Positions 49,204 through 58,325 of a stretch of 64,000 nucleotides of DNA are shown piece after piece. The DNA is from Hyphomonas sp. (GTDB lineage: Bacteria > Pseudomonadota > Alphaproteobacteria > Caulobacterales > Hyphomonadaceae). The notes under the pieces are model-generated. The model was not told the DNA's origin. It was given only the letters and a program-made list of their open reading frames with translations, and did no database searches. A program made the translations under genes and the position numbers. Position 1 is the first letter of the stretch. Each line of letters starts with the position of its first letter. Location: positions 620,001 through 684,000 of the forward strand of contig JACKIK010000002.1 in the NCBI GenBank assembly GCA_020638455.1, in the 5' to 3' direction.

Positions 49204-50151
49204 TCAGCGGAACGGCCACTCCCCGGCACCGCTGGGCAGAGCAGATGCAGGACTGCGCATGAACGACAGGTAGTCGGTGTGCACTTTCTCCGCCTGCAGG
49301 TCCCGCAGCAGCATATGATATCCGTTTTCGTAATACACTGTGCGTACGTGGGACGGCAGTTCCTTCGCTGTGCGCGCCACGCCCTTGGCGGGAACCACGA
49401 TATCCCTTGCCCCATAGGACATCAGGACCGGCAGGGTCGGCGGCAGATGAATCACGCGATGGTGGGCCGTTTCCATCAGCTCGACCAGGCCATAGACCTG
49501 ATCGATCCGGTTGGTCGGCAGCATCAGCGGGTCCTGTGCCGACCGGCGCAGCATCTCGACATTGTCGCTCGGCTCGATCTTCACGAAGCGGCGGGGCGGC
49601 TCCACGATCCATCCCGGGCGCGTCCGCGCCGAAGCCCAGAGGCTGAACCTGTAGAGGGGATGCATCGCCCCCCAGCCGCGCAGGCCGGGGCCCGATGCGA
49701 TGAGCCTGTCCGCGTCCGGCGGCCGGTCCGACCCGAAGGCCGTAATGGCGACCGATCCCCCCATCGAAATGCCCACAACCGTGATCGTGGCGCCGGGGTG
49801 CAGCCTGCGGACAACATGTGTGGCGGTACGGAGGTCTTCCCGCATCACCTCTTCGTCCGGCCAGATCCCCCGCTGCGGCGACCGGCCGAAGCCCCGCTGG
49901 TCGTATGCATAGACCTGAACGCCATGCGCCGCCCAATAGGGTGCCGCCATGTGGAAGGCGTTGGCGTAGTCGTTCATCCCATGCAGGCCGACGATCACAT
50001 GGCCGGATTCGGTCCCGGGAGGAGGCTGCCAGTTCGTCAGGCCGAGCCGGGCGCCATCGAAGGAAACAAAGACATCCTCGTCCATCAGGAATTCGGGAGC
50101 GGTCGCAGGCAGCGGAAGGTGCTTCTGGTTTGCGGCGGATTCTACGCGCAC
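49204..50151 (-). CDS. Alpha/beta hydrolase, lysophospholipase/monoacylglycerol lipase type
   Basis: This is a protein of about 315 residues. A GTG start at 50151 is proposed because GGGAGG lies 5 bases upstream and it follows the UDG stop. It shows VIVGLHGMNDYANAFH (oxyanion loop), YAYDQRGFGRSPQRG, nucleophile elbow VVGISMGGSVAITAF (Ser), Asp in MSYGARDIVVP and His in ENGYHMLLRD. The pattern matches PldB-like lysophospholipases (serine aminopeptidase S33/Hydrolase_4 family). The substrate is probably a lysolipid or monoglyceride, by similarity only. Confidence 0.82.
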   Translation of the reverse strand: MRVESAANQKHLPLPATAPEFLMDEDVFVSFDGARLGLTNWQPPPGTESGHVIVGLHGMNDYANAFHMAAPYWAAHGVQVYAYDQRGFGRSPQRGIWPDEEVMREDLRTATHVVRRLHPGATITVVGISMGGSVAITAFGSDRPPDADRLIASGPGLRGWGAMHPLYRFSLWASARTRPGWIVEPPRRFVKIEPSDNVEMLRRSAQDPLMLPTNRIDQVYGLVELMETAHHRVIHLPPTLPVLMSYGARDIVVPAKGVARTAKELPSHVRTVYYENGYHMLLRDLQAEKVHTDYLSFMRSPASALPSGAGEWPFR

Positions 50152-50176
50152 TGGCGCCTCCCATGGAGCAGGGCGG

Positions 50177-50770
50177 TCAACGCGACAGCGCGGTGCGGAC
50201 GGACCGGCGAAGTTCCGGCAGAACATCTCGCTCGAACCAGGGATTGCGTTTCAGCCAAGCAGTATTCCTCCAACTCGGATGCGGCGTTGTGAATATACGC
50301 TCACTGGAAAATGACCTCCAGTCCGAAACCGTTTCCGTCAGCGTTTTTCCCGTCCGGCCCCCTAGGTGCCAGGACTGAGCATAACCGCCGACAAGGAGAG
50401 TAACCTCTATGTCGGGCAGCAGTTCCAGCACTGGTTGCCGCCACTGCCCGGCACATCGGCGCATCGGGGGCAGATCGCCGCCTTTTGGATCATAACCGGG
50501 AAAGCACAGGCCCATCGGGAAGATGGCTACGCGGCTGACGTCGTAGAATTCGTCCCGGCTGATTCCCATCCAGTCCCGCAGCCGGTCGCCGGACGGATCG
50601 TTGAACGGCGTCCCCGTAATGTCCGCGAGGTTGCCCGGCGCTTGCCCGACAACCAGAACCCGCGCACTCTGCGCGAGCTGGAAAATCGGATTGGGCGGGC
50701 GCTGCATCTCCGCTTCGCAGAGCCGGCACTGACGCATCGCCGCGATGAGGGACTCGAATTCTTCGCTCAT
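50177..50770 (-). CDS. Uracil-DNA glycosylase family protein
   Basis: This is a protein of 197 residues. The fold is that of the UDG superfamily: VLVVGQAPGNLADITGTPFNDPSGDRLRDW corresponds to motif 1 with the water-activating loop, and FTTPHPSWRNTAW to motif 2 (HPS). The N-terminal RQCRLCEAEM gives a CxxC pair, but the other Fe-S cysteines of family 4 enzymes are not obvious. It may remove uracil from DNA or be a divergent member. It is divergent from the pirin gene, with 49 bp between. Confidence 0.8.
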   Translation of the reverse strand: MSEEFESLIAAMRQCRLCEAEMQRPPNPIFQLAQSARVLVVGQAPGNLADITGTPFNDPSGDRLRDWMGISRDEFYDVSRVAIFPMGLCFPGYDPKGGDLPPMRRCAGQWRQPVLELLPDIEVTLLVGGYAQSWHLGGRTGKTLTETVSDWRSFSSERIFTTPHPSWRNTAWLKRNPWFERDVLPELRRSVRTALSR

Positions 50771-50819
50771 TGACGGGCATCTGGCCACGCGGCGCCGGAT
50801 TTTGGAAGAAGGCTGAAAC

Positions 50820-51716
50820 ATGAGCGATGGCATATCGAAAGCGCTGACGTCGAAAGCCCACGACCTTGGCGGAGGATTCCGGGTTCGCCGCGTGCTGCCC
50901 CAGGTCGCGCAGCGCATGGTGGGGCCGTTCATCTTTTTCGACCATTTCGGTCCGGCAACCTATGCCCCCGGTGACGGATTCGACGTGCTGCCGCATCCGC
51001 ATATCGGCATCGCGACGGTCACCTACCTGTTCGACGGCGCAATCCGTCATCGCGATTCCCTGGGCACGGATATCGTCATCCGTCCGGGCGCCGTAAACTG
51101 GATGACGGCCGGGCGCGGCATTGTGCACTCCGAGCGAACGCCGGACGCCGAGCGCCGGACAGGCCAGAAAATGCACGGGCTGCAGACCTGGGTTGCCCTG
51201 CCAATGCCTCATGAGGAAGCTGCGCCGCGCTTCGAACACCACCCCGCTGAGACGCTCCCTGCCTTCGAACACAAGGGCGCGAACATGACAGTCATTGCGG
51301 GCAAAGCTTTCGGCCGTTCCTCGCCCGTCTCGTTTCCATGGCCGATCCTGTATGTCGCCATCGACGCGCCGGACGGCGCGAGCCTGATCCTCCCGGCGCA
51401 CCTCGCAGAAGAACGCGCGGTCTATCTTGTGGCAGGAGCCGCCGCGATCGAGGGAAACCAGTTCGGCGAGGGCAGCATGATGATACTCGAACGCGGCGCG
51501 GATGTGCCGCTTCGCCTCGAACCGGGCGCGACCGGAATCATCTGCGGCGGCACCGCGATGGACGGTCCGAGGCGGATCGAATGGAATTTCGTCTCCAGCG
51601 ATCCCGAGCGGATCGAAGCAGCGAAGCGGGACTGGGCCACAGCAGCGGGCACCGGCGGCTCGGAGCGCTTCCCGAACGTACCGGGAGATGCCGATGAGCG
51701 GATTCCCCTGCCCTGA
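50820..51716 (+). CDS. Pirin family protein
   Basis: This is a protein of 298 residues. It is a bicupin. The N-terminal cupin carries the Fe(II) ligands in LPHPHIGIATVTYLFDGAIRHRDS and later GRGIVHSERTP (His, His, His, Glu). FIFFDHFGP and MHGLQTWVALP are conserved pirin segments. Some pirins oxidise quercetin, and others regulate metabolism by protein contact. The role here is unknown. Confidence 0.9.
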   Translation: MSDGISKALTSKAHDLGGGFRVRRVLPQVAQRMVGPFIFFDHFGPATYAPGDGFDVLPHPHIGIATVTYLFDGAIRHRDSLGTDIVIRPGAVNWMTAGRGIVHSERTPDAERRTGQKMHGLQTWVALPMPHEEAAPRFEHHPAETLPAFEHKGANMTVIAGKAFGRSSPVSFPWPILYVAIDAPDGASLILPAHLAEERAVYLVAGAAAIEGNQFGEGSMMILERGADVPLRLEPGATGIICGGTAMDGPRRIEWNFVSSDPERIEAAKRDWATAAGTGGSERFPNVPGDADERIPLP

Positions 51717-51784
51717 GCCTTGCGCTTGCCCCTGCTGCAGGCACATGCAAAACCTGACAAAACAGTAATAGCACGGAGAGACTG

Positions 51785-53536
51785 ATGAAGAAGCTGTTAG
51801 CGGCAGCCTCGCTGCTTGCCCTTGTGGCCTGTGGCAACAAGGAAAGTGCGCCGGCCCCGGATGCCAGCACGACGCCACCCGCGGCCGAACCGGCTTCTGA
51901 AGCGCTGCTGATGCCATTGCCCGACAACACCGTGCCGGAAATCACTGCGGCCGACCTTGCCACCCGCGTGAAGGTCCTCGCCGACGACACGTTCGAAGGC
52001 CGTGGCCCCGGTACGCCCGTCGGCGAAGCCGCTGCAGCCTGGATCGGCGCCGAAATGCATCGCATTGGCCTTGAGCCTGGCGGCGACAACGGCACCTATT
52101 TCCAGAAGGTCGACATGGTCAACCAGACGATCGATCCGGAATCGTCTTACCTCACTTTCGACCTGCCGGATGGTACCAAACGGCCCACGACGCTGAAAGA
52201 AGACTCAGTGATCTGGACCAAGCGCCAGAACGCAACCCAACTGTCGTTCGACCCGAGCGACGTCGTCTTCGTCGGCTATGGGGTCGATGCGCCGGAATAT
52301 GACTGGAACGACTATGCCGGCCAGGACTGGACCGGGAAGACCGTCGTGATGCTGGTCAACGATCCGGGCTACGCGACTGAGGATCCGAACCTCTTCAAAG
52401 GCAAGGCCATGACCTATTATGGCCGCTGGACCTACAAATTCGAGGAAGCGGCTCGCCAGGGCGCCACCGCCGCGATCGTGATCCACGAAACCGAACCGGC
52501 ATCCTATGGATGGGCTGTTGTGTCGAATTCCTGGTCAGGCGCCCAATCCGATCTTGTGCGTGCCAATGGCGGAGAGGACCGCACCATGCTTGAGGGCTGG
52601 ATCACCCGTGACCTGGCCGTCGAACTGTTCAAGGATGCAGGTCTCGACTTCGAAGCCCTCAAAGACGCTGCGAAGACACGCGGATTCAAACCTGTTCCGC
52701 TCACCGGCATCAAGGCCGAGGGCGAAATCAAGCAGACCATCGAGCCGGTCTCCAGCCGCAACGTGGTCGGCATCCTGCCGGGCAAGAAGACGCCGGACGA
52801 ATACGTTCTGTACACGGCGCACTGGGATCACCTCGGAAAGAAGCCGATCGAGAAGACGGGCGCCCCCGGTGAGGACTTCTACCAGGACCAGATCTTCAAT
52901 GGCGCCGTCGACAACGCGACAGGTGTCTCCGCCCTGCTCGAAATTGCCGAAGCCATGAAGACTCAGGACCTCGACCGTTCAGTCATGTTCCTGTCCGTGA
53001 CTCTTGAAGAGTCCGGCCTGCTCGGCTCCGAATATTTCGCCGAGCATCCGACCGTGCCGCTCAACAAGATCGTTGCGGGCATCAACATGGATGGCGCCCT
53101 GCCGATCGGACGCACAAAAGATATGACGGTCATCGGCTATGGCGCATCCGAACTGGAAGACATGCTGGCCGATTATCTCAAGGGCCAGGGGCGCGTGATC
53201 AAGCCGGATCCGAAGCCGCAGGCCGGATCGTTCTATCGCTCGGACCACATCTCGCTCTCCAAGCGCGGCGTGCCGATGCTCTACGCCGATGGCGGCGAGG
53301 ACAAGATCGATGGCGGCATCGCCGCCGGCAAGGCGATGGCACAGGCTTACAACGAGCTGCGCTATCACAAGCCGATGGACGAGTATTCGGACGACTGGGA
53401 CATGTCGGGAACGCAGGAAGACATTACTGCGCTCTACACGGTCGGGCTCGAAATCGCCCAGTCGGACAAGTGGCCGACCTGGTACCCGGGCAACGAGTTC
53501 GAGGCAGTCCGCAAGAAAAGCCTCGCGGGCAACTGA
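51785..53536 (+). CDS. M28 family zinc aminopeptidase lipoprotein
   Basis: This is a protein of 583 residues. The N-terminus KKLLAAASLLALVACGNKE has a lipobox (LVAC), so it is a lipoprotein facing the periplasm. A PA (protease-associated) domain of about 120 residues (VFVGYGVDAPEYDWNDYAG...AAIVIHE) precedes the M28 peptidase domain. The zinc ligands are in YTAHWDHLGKK, FNGAVDNATGVSALLEIA, LSVTLEESGLLGSEYFAEH and SFYRSDHISL. Substrates are peptides from the envelope or medium. A strong terminator follows. Confidence 0.88.
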   Translation: MKKLLAAASLLALVACGNKESAPAPDASTTPPAAEPASEALLMPLPDNTVPEITAADLATRVKVLADDTFEGRGPGTPVGEAAAAWIGAEMHRIGLEPGGDNGTYFQKVDMVNQTIDPESSYLTFDLPDGTKRPTTLKEDSVIWTKRQNATQLSFDPSDVVFVGYGVDAPEYDWNDYAGQDWTGKTVVMLVNDPGYATEDPNLFKGKAMTYYGRWTYKFEEAARQGATAAIVIHETEPASYGWAVVSNSWSGAQSDLVRANGGEDRTMLEGWITRDLAVELFKDAGLDFEALKDAAKTRGFKPVPLTGIKAEGEIKQTIEPVSSRNVVGILPGKKTPDEYVLYTAHWDHLGKKPIEKTGAPGEDFYQDQIFNGAVDNATGVSALLEIAEAMKTQDLDRSVMFLSVTLEESGLLGSEYFAEHPTVPLNKIVAGINMDGALPIGRTKDMTVIGYGASELEDMLADYLKGQGRVIKPDPKPQAGSFYRSDHISLSKRGVPMLYADGGEDKIDGGIAAGKAMAQAYNELRYHKPMDEYSDDWDMSGTQEDITALYTVGLEIAQSDKWPTWYPGNEFEAVRKKSLAGN

Positions 53537-53546
53537 TGACTTGCGT

Positions 53547-53580
53547 CCCCCGCCGGCGCTCCGGCGGGGGATTTCGATTT
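53547..53580 (+). terminator. Terminator after the M28 peptidase gene
   Basis: A perfect 10-bp stem pairs CCCCCGCCGG (53547-53556) with CCGGCGGGGG (53561-53570) around CGCT, followed by ATTTCGATTT. It is a strong GC stem with a mixed T-rich tail. Confidence 0.7.
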
Positions 53581-53596
53581 CGCGGAGCAGAGGCGC

Positions 53597-54379
53597 ATGC
53601 TGTCCTACCAGCACGGATTCCATGCCGGTAACCGCGCCGATGTCCTCAAGCATGCAATCCTTCATGCCACGCTGAGCGAAGCAGCTTCGGCGTCGCCGAA
53701 ATGCCTGTACGTCGAAACGCATTCCGGGCGTGGACGGTACAATCTCGAGGGGCCGCAATCGCTCAAGGGAGGTGAGGCGGCCGAGGGCGTGCTCGCGCTG
53801 CTCAAGGGTTCCGCACCCAAGCCGCTGGCGCCCTGGCTCGATTTCGTCCGGCCCCGCTGTCCCGGAGATTACCCTGGCTCTCCATCCCTCGCTCAGGCAC
53901 TCCTGCCGAAGGAAGCGCGCATCATCCTGTTCGAGAAGCATCCCACGGAATACAAGGAACTTGTCAGCGCTGTTGGTGACGATGCGCGCACACAGGTCAA
54001 GCATGCGGACGGGTATTCGGGCGCGCTGAAACTCACGCCCCGCGCCGGCGAGAAGATGATCTGCTTCGTCGACCCGAGCTATGAGACGAGCCGCGACATC
54101 GACGCCCTTGCCCTGTGGACGCCGCGCGCCCTGAAACGCTGGCCGAAGGGCATGCTGATCCTGTGGCTGCCACTGTTCCGCGACGGTCGCGAAGCGGAAT
54201 TCGGGGAATACCTGTCGACACTGGATGATTGCGTGGTGGCGGGCGCGCGCTGGCCTGCGGATGCGGAGAAAGAAACCGCTCTTGAAGGTACCGCAATTGT
54301 GACTTTCCGGCCCACCAGATCAGTGCGAGAGAAGTCCCTCGCCATCGCCAACGCACTGCAATCATGGTGGGCAAACTGA
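53597..54379 (+). CDS. rlmJ: 23S rRNA (adenine(2030)-N6)-methyltransferase RlmJ
   Basis: This is a protein of 260 residues. It begins MLSYQHGFHAGNRADVLKHAIL, the RlmJ signature, with YVETHSGRGRYNL (SAM-binding), and catalytic ICFVDPSYETSRD (a variant of the D-P-P-Y motif). RlmJ methylates A2030 of 23S rRNA. Its end overlaps the next gene by 16 bp. Confidence 0.92.
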   Translation: MLSYQHGFHAGNRADVLKHAILHATLSEAASASPKCLYVETHSGRGRYNLEGPQSLKGGEAAEGVLALLKGSAPKPLAPWLDFVRPRCPGDYPGSPSLAQALLPKEARIILFEKHPTEYKELVSAVGDDARTQVKHADGYSGALKLTPRAGEKMICFVDPSYETSRDIDALALWTPRALKRWPKGMLILWLPLFRDGREAEFGEYLSTLDDCVVAGARWPADAEKETALEGTAIVTFRPTRSVREKSLAIANALQSWWAN

Positions 54380-55509
54380 CGTCTGCGCGAAAGAAAGTCC
54401 TGCTCGCCGGTGGCGGCCACGCGCATATCGTGGCGCTTGGCAAGCTGCAGGCGCGATGCGCCGAAAGCCTCGACATCACGCTCATCAGTCCACAACCCAG
54501 GACCTGGTACAGCGGTGCGCTGCCCGGCGCCATTGCCGGACACTGGCCTTCCGATGCGGTAGCAACCAATGTTGCGAGCCTGTGCCAAACAAAGGGTGTA
54601 GGGTTCCGGCAAGGCACAATTGTGCATCTGGATGCGGACGGAAAAAGCGTGACGCTCGACTCCGGCGAGATCGAGCACTTCGACCTGCTCAGTCTCGATG
54701 TCGGCTCTGTGACACGGCCGCTCGCCGTCCTGTCGGGTATGCCGAATGCTGTCAACGTCCGGCCCATTCCCGAATTTGTCGAGCGCCTCGATCAAGCATT
54801 CGGCAAAGCGGTGGAGCACGGTTCACTGGATATCGTCCTCATCGGCGCCGGCCTAGCAGGGCTCGAGATTGCACTTGCGCTCAGCTACCGGATGTCGAAC
54901 ACGCCGGGCCTCCACGAACGGTCCATCACGATCGTCGAAGGTGCCGAAACGATCTTGCCCATCGGCCCCCGTGCCCTGCGCGGAGCGCTGATGCGAGCAC
55001 TTCGTCGAGCGGGCATAGCAGTTCTGACGGGCACTCAGGTTACGGGTCATCGGGATGATCAGATAAGTCTGTCGACGGGGCAATCTCTCCGGCCGCACCT
55101 CGTCATCAACTGCACGGGCGCGGCAGCCCATGCTTGGATCGCCGAAAGCGGCCTTCACACGACCAACGGCTTTGTCGATGTCGATGCCTGCCTCCGCTCG
55201 GTGAGCCATCCGGACATCTGGGCGTCAGGCGACACATCGCATTTCACCCGCAAGCCTGTGCCGCCGGCCGGTGTCTTCGCGGTGCGCGCCGGCAGCATTC
55301 TCGCCGCCAATCTCTGCAGCTATGCCGATGGCGACGAACTGACGGAGTATGATCCCCAGACGGATTATCTGAAGCTTGTCAGCCTCGGCGCGAAGCGTGC
55401 CATTGCGGAGAAATTCGGCGTGGCCGTGAGCCTGCCTGGCCTGTGGTATCTCAAGCGACGGATCGACTTTTCGTTCCTGCACTCACACGCTTTTCCCGCG
55501 CGCGATTGA
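54364..55509 (+). CDS. Pyridine nucleotide-disulfide oxidoreductase (NDH-2/SelD-associated type)
   Basis: This is a protein of 381 residues. It is an FAD/NAD(P)-binding two-dinucleotide-domain flavoprotein. LLAGGGHAHIVALGKL near residue 15 (GGGHAH) is typical of the NADH-dehydrogenase-like domain that is fused to selenide, water dikinase SelD in some bacteria. VLIGAGLAGLEIALAL near residue 160 is the second Rossmann motif, and DIWASGDTSHF the FAD-contact aspartate. Here it is unfused and no selD is nearby. It may be a type II NADH dehydrogenase or a related reductase. It overlaps rlmJ by 16 bp, and its end overlaps lpxB by 27 bp tail to tail. Confidence 0.82.
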   Translation: MVGKLTSARKKVLLAGGGHAHIVALGKLQARCAESLDITLISPQPRTWYSGALPGAIAGHWPSDAVATNVASLCQTKGVGFRQGTIVHLDADGKSVTLDSGEIEHFDLLSLDVGSVTRPLAVLSGMPNAVNVRPIPEFVERLDQAFGKAVEHGSLDIVLIGAGLAGLEIALALSYRMSNTPGLHERSITIVEGAETILPIGPRALRGALMRALRRAGIAVLTGTQVTGHRDDQISLSTGQSLRPHLVINCTGAAAHAWIAESGLHTTNGFVDVDACLRSVSHPDIWASGDTSHFTRKPVPPAGVFAVRAGSILAANLCSYADGDELTEYDPQTDYLKLVSLGAKRAIAEKFGVAVSLPGLWYLKRRIDFSFLHSHAFPARD

Positions 55510-56649
55510 CAGGATCACATCGGCAGAAATTTCCGCTGCGGGCACGCCCGGGCCTTGCATGCGCAACAGGGCACGACGCTGTGCATCCCGCTGGCGCGCG
55601 AGTTCGGCGGGATTTTCAAGCCACGTAAGCGCCTTTTCCGCAATCAGCTCTTCTTTCTGCTGTGTCTGGACAAATTCAGGAACAACTTCCTGGTCGTCAG
55701 ACGCAATGTTCAGAAGTGTTATGTGCCGCTTCTGGTAAAGCAGCCCGCGCGCAAGCGCCCATGTGAGCCACCCCGTCTTGTAGGCAACGATCATCGGCGT
55801 TCCCTGCATCGCGACCTCGCTGGTGACTGTTCCGGAACAGGCCAGCGCCAGATCGGCTGCGGCGAAGGCATCGTAGCGTTCCGCAGGCGACCGCTGAACG
55901 ACGGCCCACTCGCCCACGTCCGGGAACGCTTCATCAAACATCTTCATGATGCTGCCGGCGGGGCTGAAAACAATCCGTACACCCGGCAAGGCGTCCCTGA
56001 TGCGGCGTGCGGCTCCGACCAACGCTGGCGCGACACGGGCGACTTCGCTCTTCCGGCTTCCCGGCAGGACCAGGACCATCTTCTCGTCGTGCACTATTCC
56101 ATGGGCTTCCCGGAACCTCGCCCCGTTGCCCGCTATCGTGCGCGACAGCGCCGGATTACCGATTACGGTCACGGGCAGCCCCAGCGCCTCGTAATAGGGT
56201 ACCTCCATCTCGTGCATGCAGAGCAGATGGTCGACGGCAGCGGCAAGCGTTTTGGCGCGGCCGGGCCTTGTTGCCCAGACCTGTGGCCCTATGAGCTTGA
56301 TCAAGCGGATTTCCGGAGCGCGCGTACGGACCCGCTGCGCGACGCGCAGGGTAAATCCCCAAGAATCGACCAGCACCACCGCATCCGGTTTGAATTCAAG
56401 AATTGCATCCGCAGCGGCGTCCGCAAGCTTCACAACCGTGCCGTAAGCCCGGATGCCCTCGGCAAACCCCAACACCGACAGCGGTGATATGTCGAACGGT
56501 GAAGCGATCCCGACCGAAGCCAGCTCCTGCCCGCCGATCCCTTCAATCTCCACGTCCTCCGCCCTCTGACGGATCGCGTCGACCACTTCCCTGGCAAGCA
56601 GATCACCCGAAGGCTCGGCCGCCACCATGAATATCCGAAGGTTTGTCAC
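55483..56649 (-). CDS. lpxB: Lipid-A-disaccharide synthase
   Basis: This is a protein of 388 residues with GTG start overlapping the lpxI TGA (GTGA). It condenses UDP-2,3-diacylglucosamine with lipid X. FMVAAEPSGDLLAREVVDAIR, LVDSWGFTLRVAQRV, IGPQVWATRPGRAKTLA, VLPGSRKSEVARVAP and LACSGTVTSEVAMQGTPMIVAYKTG are diagnostic. It is the last gene of the lpx cluster. Its 3' end is antisense to the upstream flavoprotein gene over 27 bp. Confidence 0.95.
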   Translation of the reverse strand: MTNLRIFMVAAEPSGDLLAREVVDAIRQRAEDVEIEGIGGQELASVGIASPFDISPLSVLGFAEGIRAYGTVVKLADAAADAILEFKPDAVVLVDSWGFTLRVAQRVRTRAPEIRLIKLIGPQVWATRPGRAKTLAAAVDHLLCMHEMEVPYYEALGLPVTVIGNPALSRTIAGNGARFREAHGIVHDEKMVLVLPGSRKSEVARVAPALVGAARRIRDALPGVRIVFSPAGSIMKMFDEAFPDVGEWAVVQRSPAERYDAFAAADLALACSGTVTSEVAMQGTPMIVAYKTGWLTWALARGLLYQKRHITLLNIASDDQEVVPEFVQTQQKEELIAEKALTWLENPAELARQRDAQRRALLRMQGPGVPAAEISADVILSIARGKSV

Positions 56650-57500
56650 GAAACTTCGTCCGGCGTGAAGCAGTAGATAAAGATGCCCAATCCCTCAGCC
56701 GCCGCTTCCATCTCTGCCCGGCGAAGCAACAGTGCCCCGTTCGCCTCGACGGCCAGACCGGCCAACCCCGCCGCCGCAACACCTTCAATGGTCGAAACAC
56801 CAACGGTGGGCAGGTCAATCCGGCGCTCCTGCACCGGCTTGGGGCGCTTTACGAGCACACCTCTGCGATGGGCCGCATTTCCCCTGATTTCCGGCGGAAG
56901 CATGGCACACCGACGCAACATTTCATCGGTGCCTTCCTGTGCCTCAACAGCGAGTACCAGACCGTCGCAAACGACACAGCCCTGCCCGATGTCGAGTGCA
57001 CCCGTCGCTGCAGCCACCCTCGCAGCGTGCTGGACGTCGTGCATGTCGCCTTCGGATGGTTGCGGTCCGGCCAGCAGGCCGGCCGGCGCGAGAAGTGCCT
57101 TGTTCGCCTCGTCGCTGCCGATCACGTTGAAGCCGTTCTTCTCGAATTCGTGGACAAGCACCCTAAGCAGCGCATCGTCGCCCTTGCGGGCTTCGGCCAG
57201 CACCCTCGGCAGGAGGAGCGTGCCTTTCATGTCGAGCTTCAAATCCTTGAAGTTGGGGCGCTTGACGATACCGGCAAAGACGACGTCCTTGCAGCCCGCA
57301 GACTTCAGCCTGGAGATCACCCCGCCTATTTCTCCCAGGCCGACCACGTCGCCGGGATACTCTGCCAGGGCGGGCTCCTCGAAGCCCTTGAGACGCAGGA
57401 CATAAACGCCGCGCCCGCTCTCCACAGCATGACTGGCAATCGCGACCGGCAATTCGCCGAGACCCGCGATAATGCCCAGCGGAGACCCGGCCGCGGTCAC
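56646..57500 (-). CDS. lpxI: UDP-2,3-diacylglucosamine pyrophosphatase LpxI
   Basis: This is a protein of 284 residues with GTG start overlapping the lpxA TGA. It starts LGIIAGLGELPVAIASHAVESG and contains VFAGIVKRPNFKDLKLDMKG and RVAAATGALDIGQGCVVCDG. LpxI hydrolyses UDP-diacylglucosamine to lipid X in alphaproteobacteria, replacing LpxH. Its location between lpxA and lpxB supports the role. Confidence 0.94.
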   Translation of the reverse strand: MTAAGSPLGIIAGLGELPVAIASHAVESGRGVYVLRLKGFEEPALAEYPGDVVGLGEIGGVISRLKSAGCKDVVFAGIVKRPNFKDLKLDMKGTLLLPRVLAEARKGDDALLRVLVHEFEKNGFNVIGSDEANKALLAPAGLLAGPQPSEGDMHDVQHAARVAAATGALDIGQGCVVCDGLVLAVEAQEGTDEMLRRCAMLPPEIRGNAAHRRGVLVKRPKPVQERRIDLPTVGVSTIEGVAAAGLAGLAVEANGALLLRRAEMEAAAEGLGIFIYCFTPDEVS

Positions 57501-58285
57501 GGCTTGCAGATGGGCCGGTCGCCGCCCGCCTTGATGAAGCTCACAATCTCCATCGCCAGCGGCTGGTCCGCATAGTCCGCCGCCGCCTGTTCGAGCCGGT
57601 CCCTGAACAATCCCGGCCCGAAGAAGATGGCCTTGTAGGCGCTGCGGATCTGCATCTGCTCTGCCTTGCTGAAGCCGCGTCGCTTCAACCCCACCATATT
57701 CAGGCCACTGAGCTTCGCATGGTTGCCGACAACAGAGCCGAACGGAATCACGTCTTCCACGACGATAGCACCGCCGCCGATGAAGGCGTTGCGGCCGATA
57801 CGCGAAAACTGGTGAACTGCAGACAAGCCGCCGAACCAGACATTGTCGCCCACCTCGATGTGGCCAGCCAGCGAGACGTTGTTCGCCATCACGACATTAT
57901 TGCCAATGCGGTTGTCATGCGCGATGTGCGCTCCGATCATGATGTAGCAATTGTCGCCGATGCGCGTGAGGCCGCCGAATTTTGGCATGCCTGAATGTGC
58001 CGTTGCATATTCCCGGAAGGTACAGCCGTCGCCGATCTCGAGGCGCGACTCCGGCGTTTCTGCAAAGCCGATCACCTGCGGCGAGCTGCCAAGCACCGCA
58101 TGCGGGAACAGGACGCAGTTCCGGCCCAGCGTCGCGTGGCCCGTCACGACCGAATGGGATCGCAGCACACATCCGTCACCGAGCCGGACGTTCGGCCCGA
58201 CATGGCAGAACGGGCCGATTGTGACGCCCACGCCCAGCTGGGCGCCGTCTTCGACCAGGGCGGTTGGATGAATCTGGGTGGACAT
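57497..58285 (-). CDS. lpxA: Acyl-[ACP]-UDP-N-acetylglucosamine O-acyltransferase
   Basis: This is a protein of 262 residues starting MSTQIHPTALVEDGAQLG at ATG 58285. It has left-handed beta-helix hexapeptide repeats ([LIV]-G-x4), the catalytic His in MIGAHIAHDNRIGN, and a C-terminal helical domain (FSKAEQMQIRSAYKAIFF). It transfers a hydroxyacyl chain to UDP-GlcNAc, the first lipid A step. In relatives fabZ lies between lpxD and lpxA; here only 40 bp separate them. Confidence 0.95.
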   Translation of the reverse strand: MSTQIHPTALVEDGAQLGVGVTIGPFCHVGPNVRLGDGCVLRSHSVVTGHATLGRNCVLFPHAVLGSSPQVIGFAETPESRLEIGDGCTFREYATAHSGMPKFGGLTRIGDNCYIMIGAHIAHDNRIGNNVVMANNVSLAGHIEVGDNVWFGGLSAVHQFSRIGRNAFIGGGAIVVEDVIPFGSVVGNHAKLSGLNMVGLKRRGFSKAEQMQIRSAYKAIFFGPGLFRDRLEQAAADYADQPLAMEIVSFIKAGGDRPICKP

Positions 58286-58325
58286 TTTGCCGTCAGCCTT
58301 GCTTCGGCGGAGCCATTTGCGCCGC

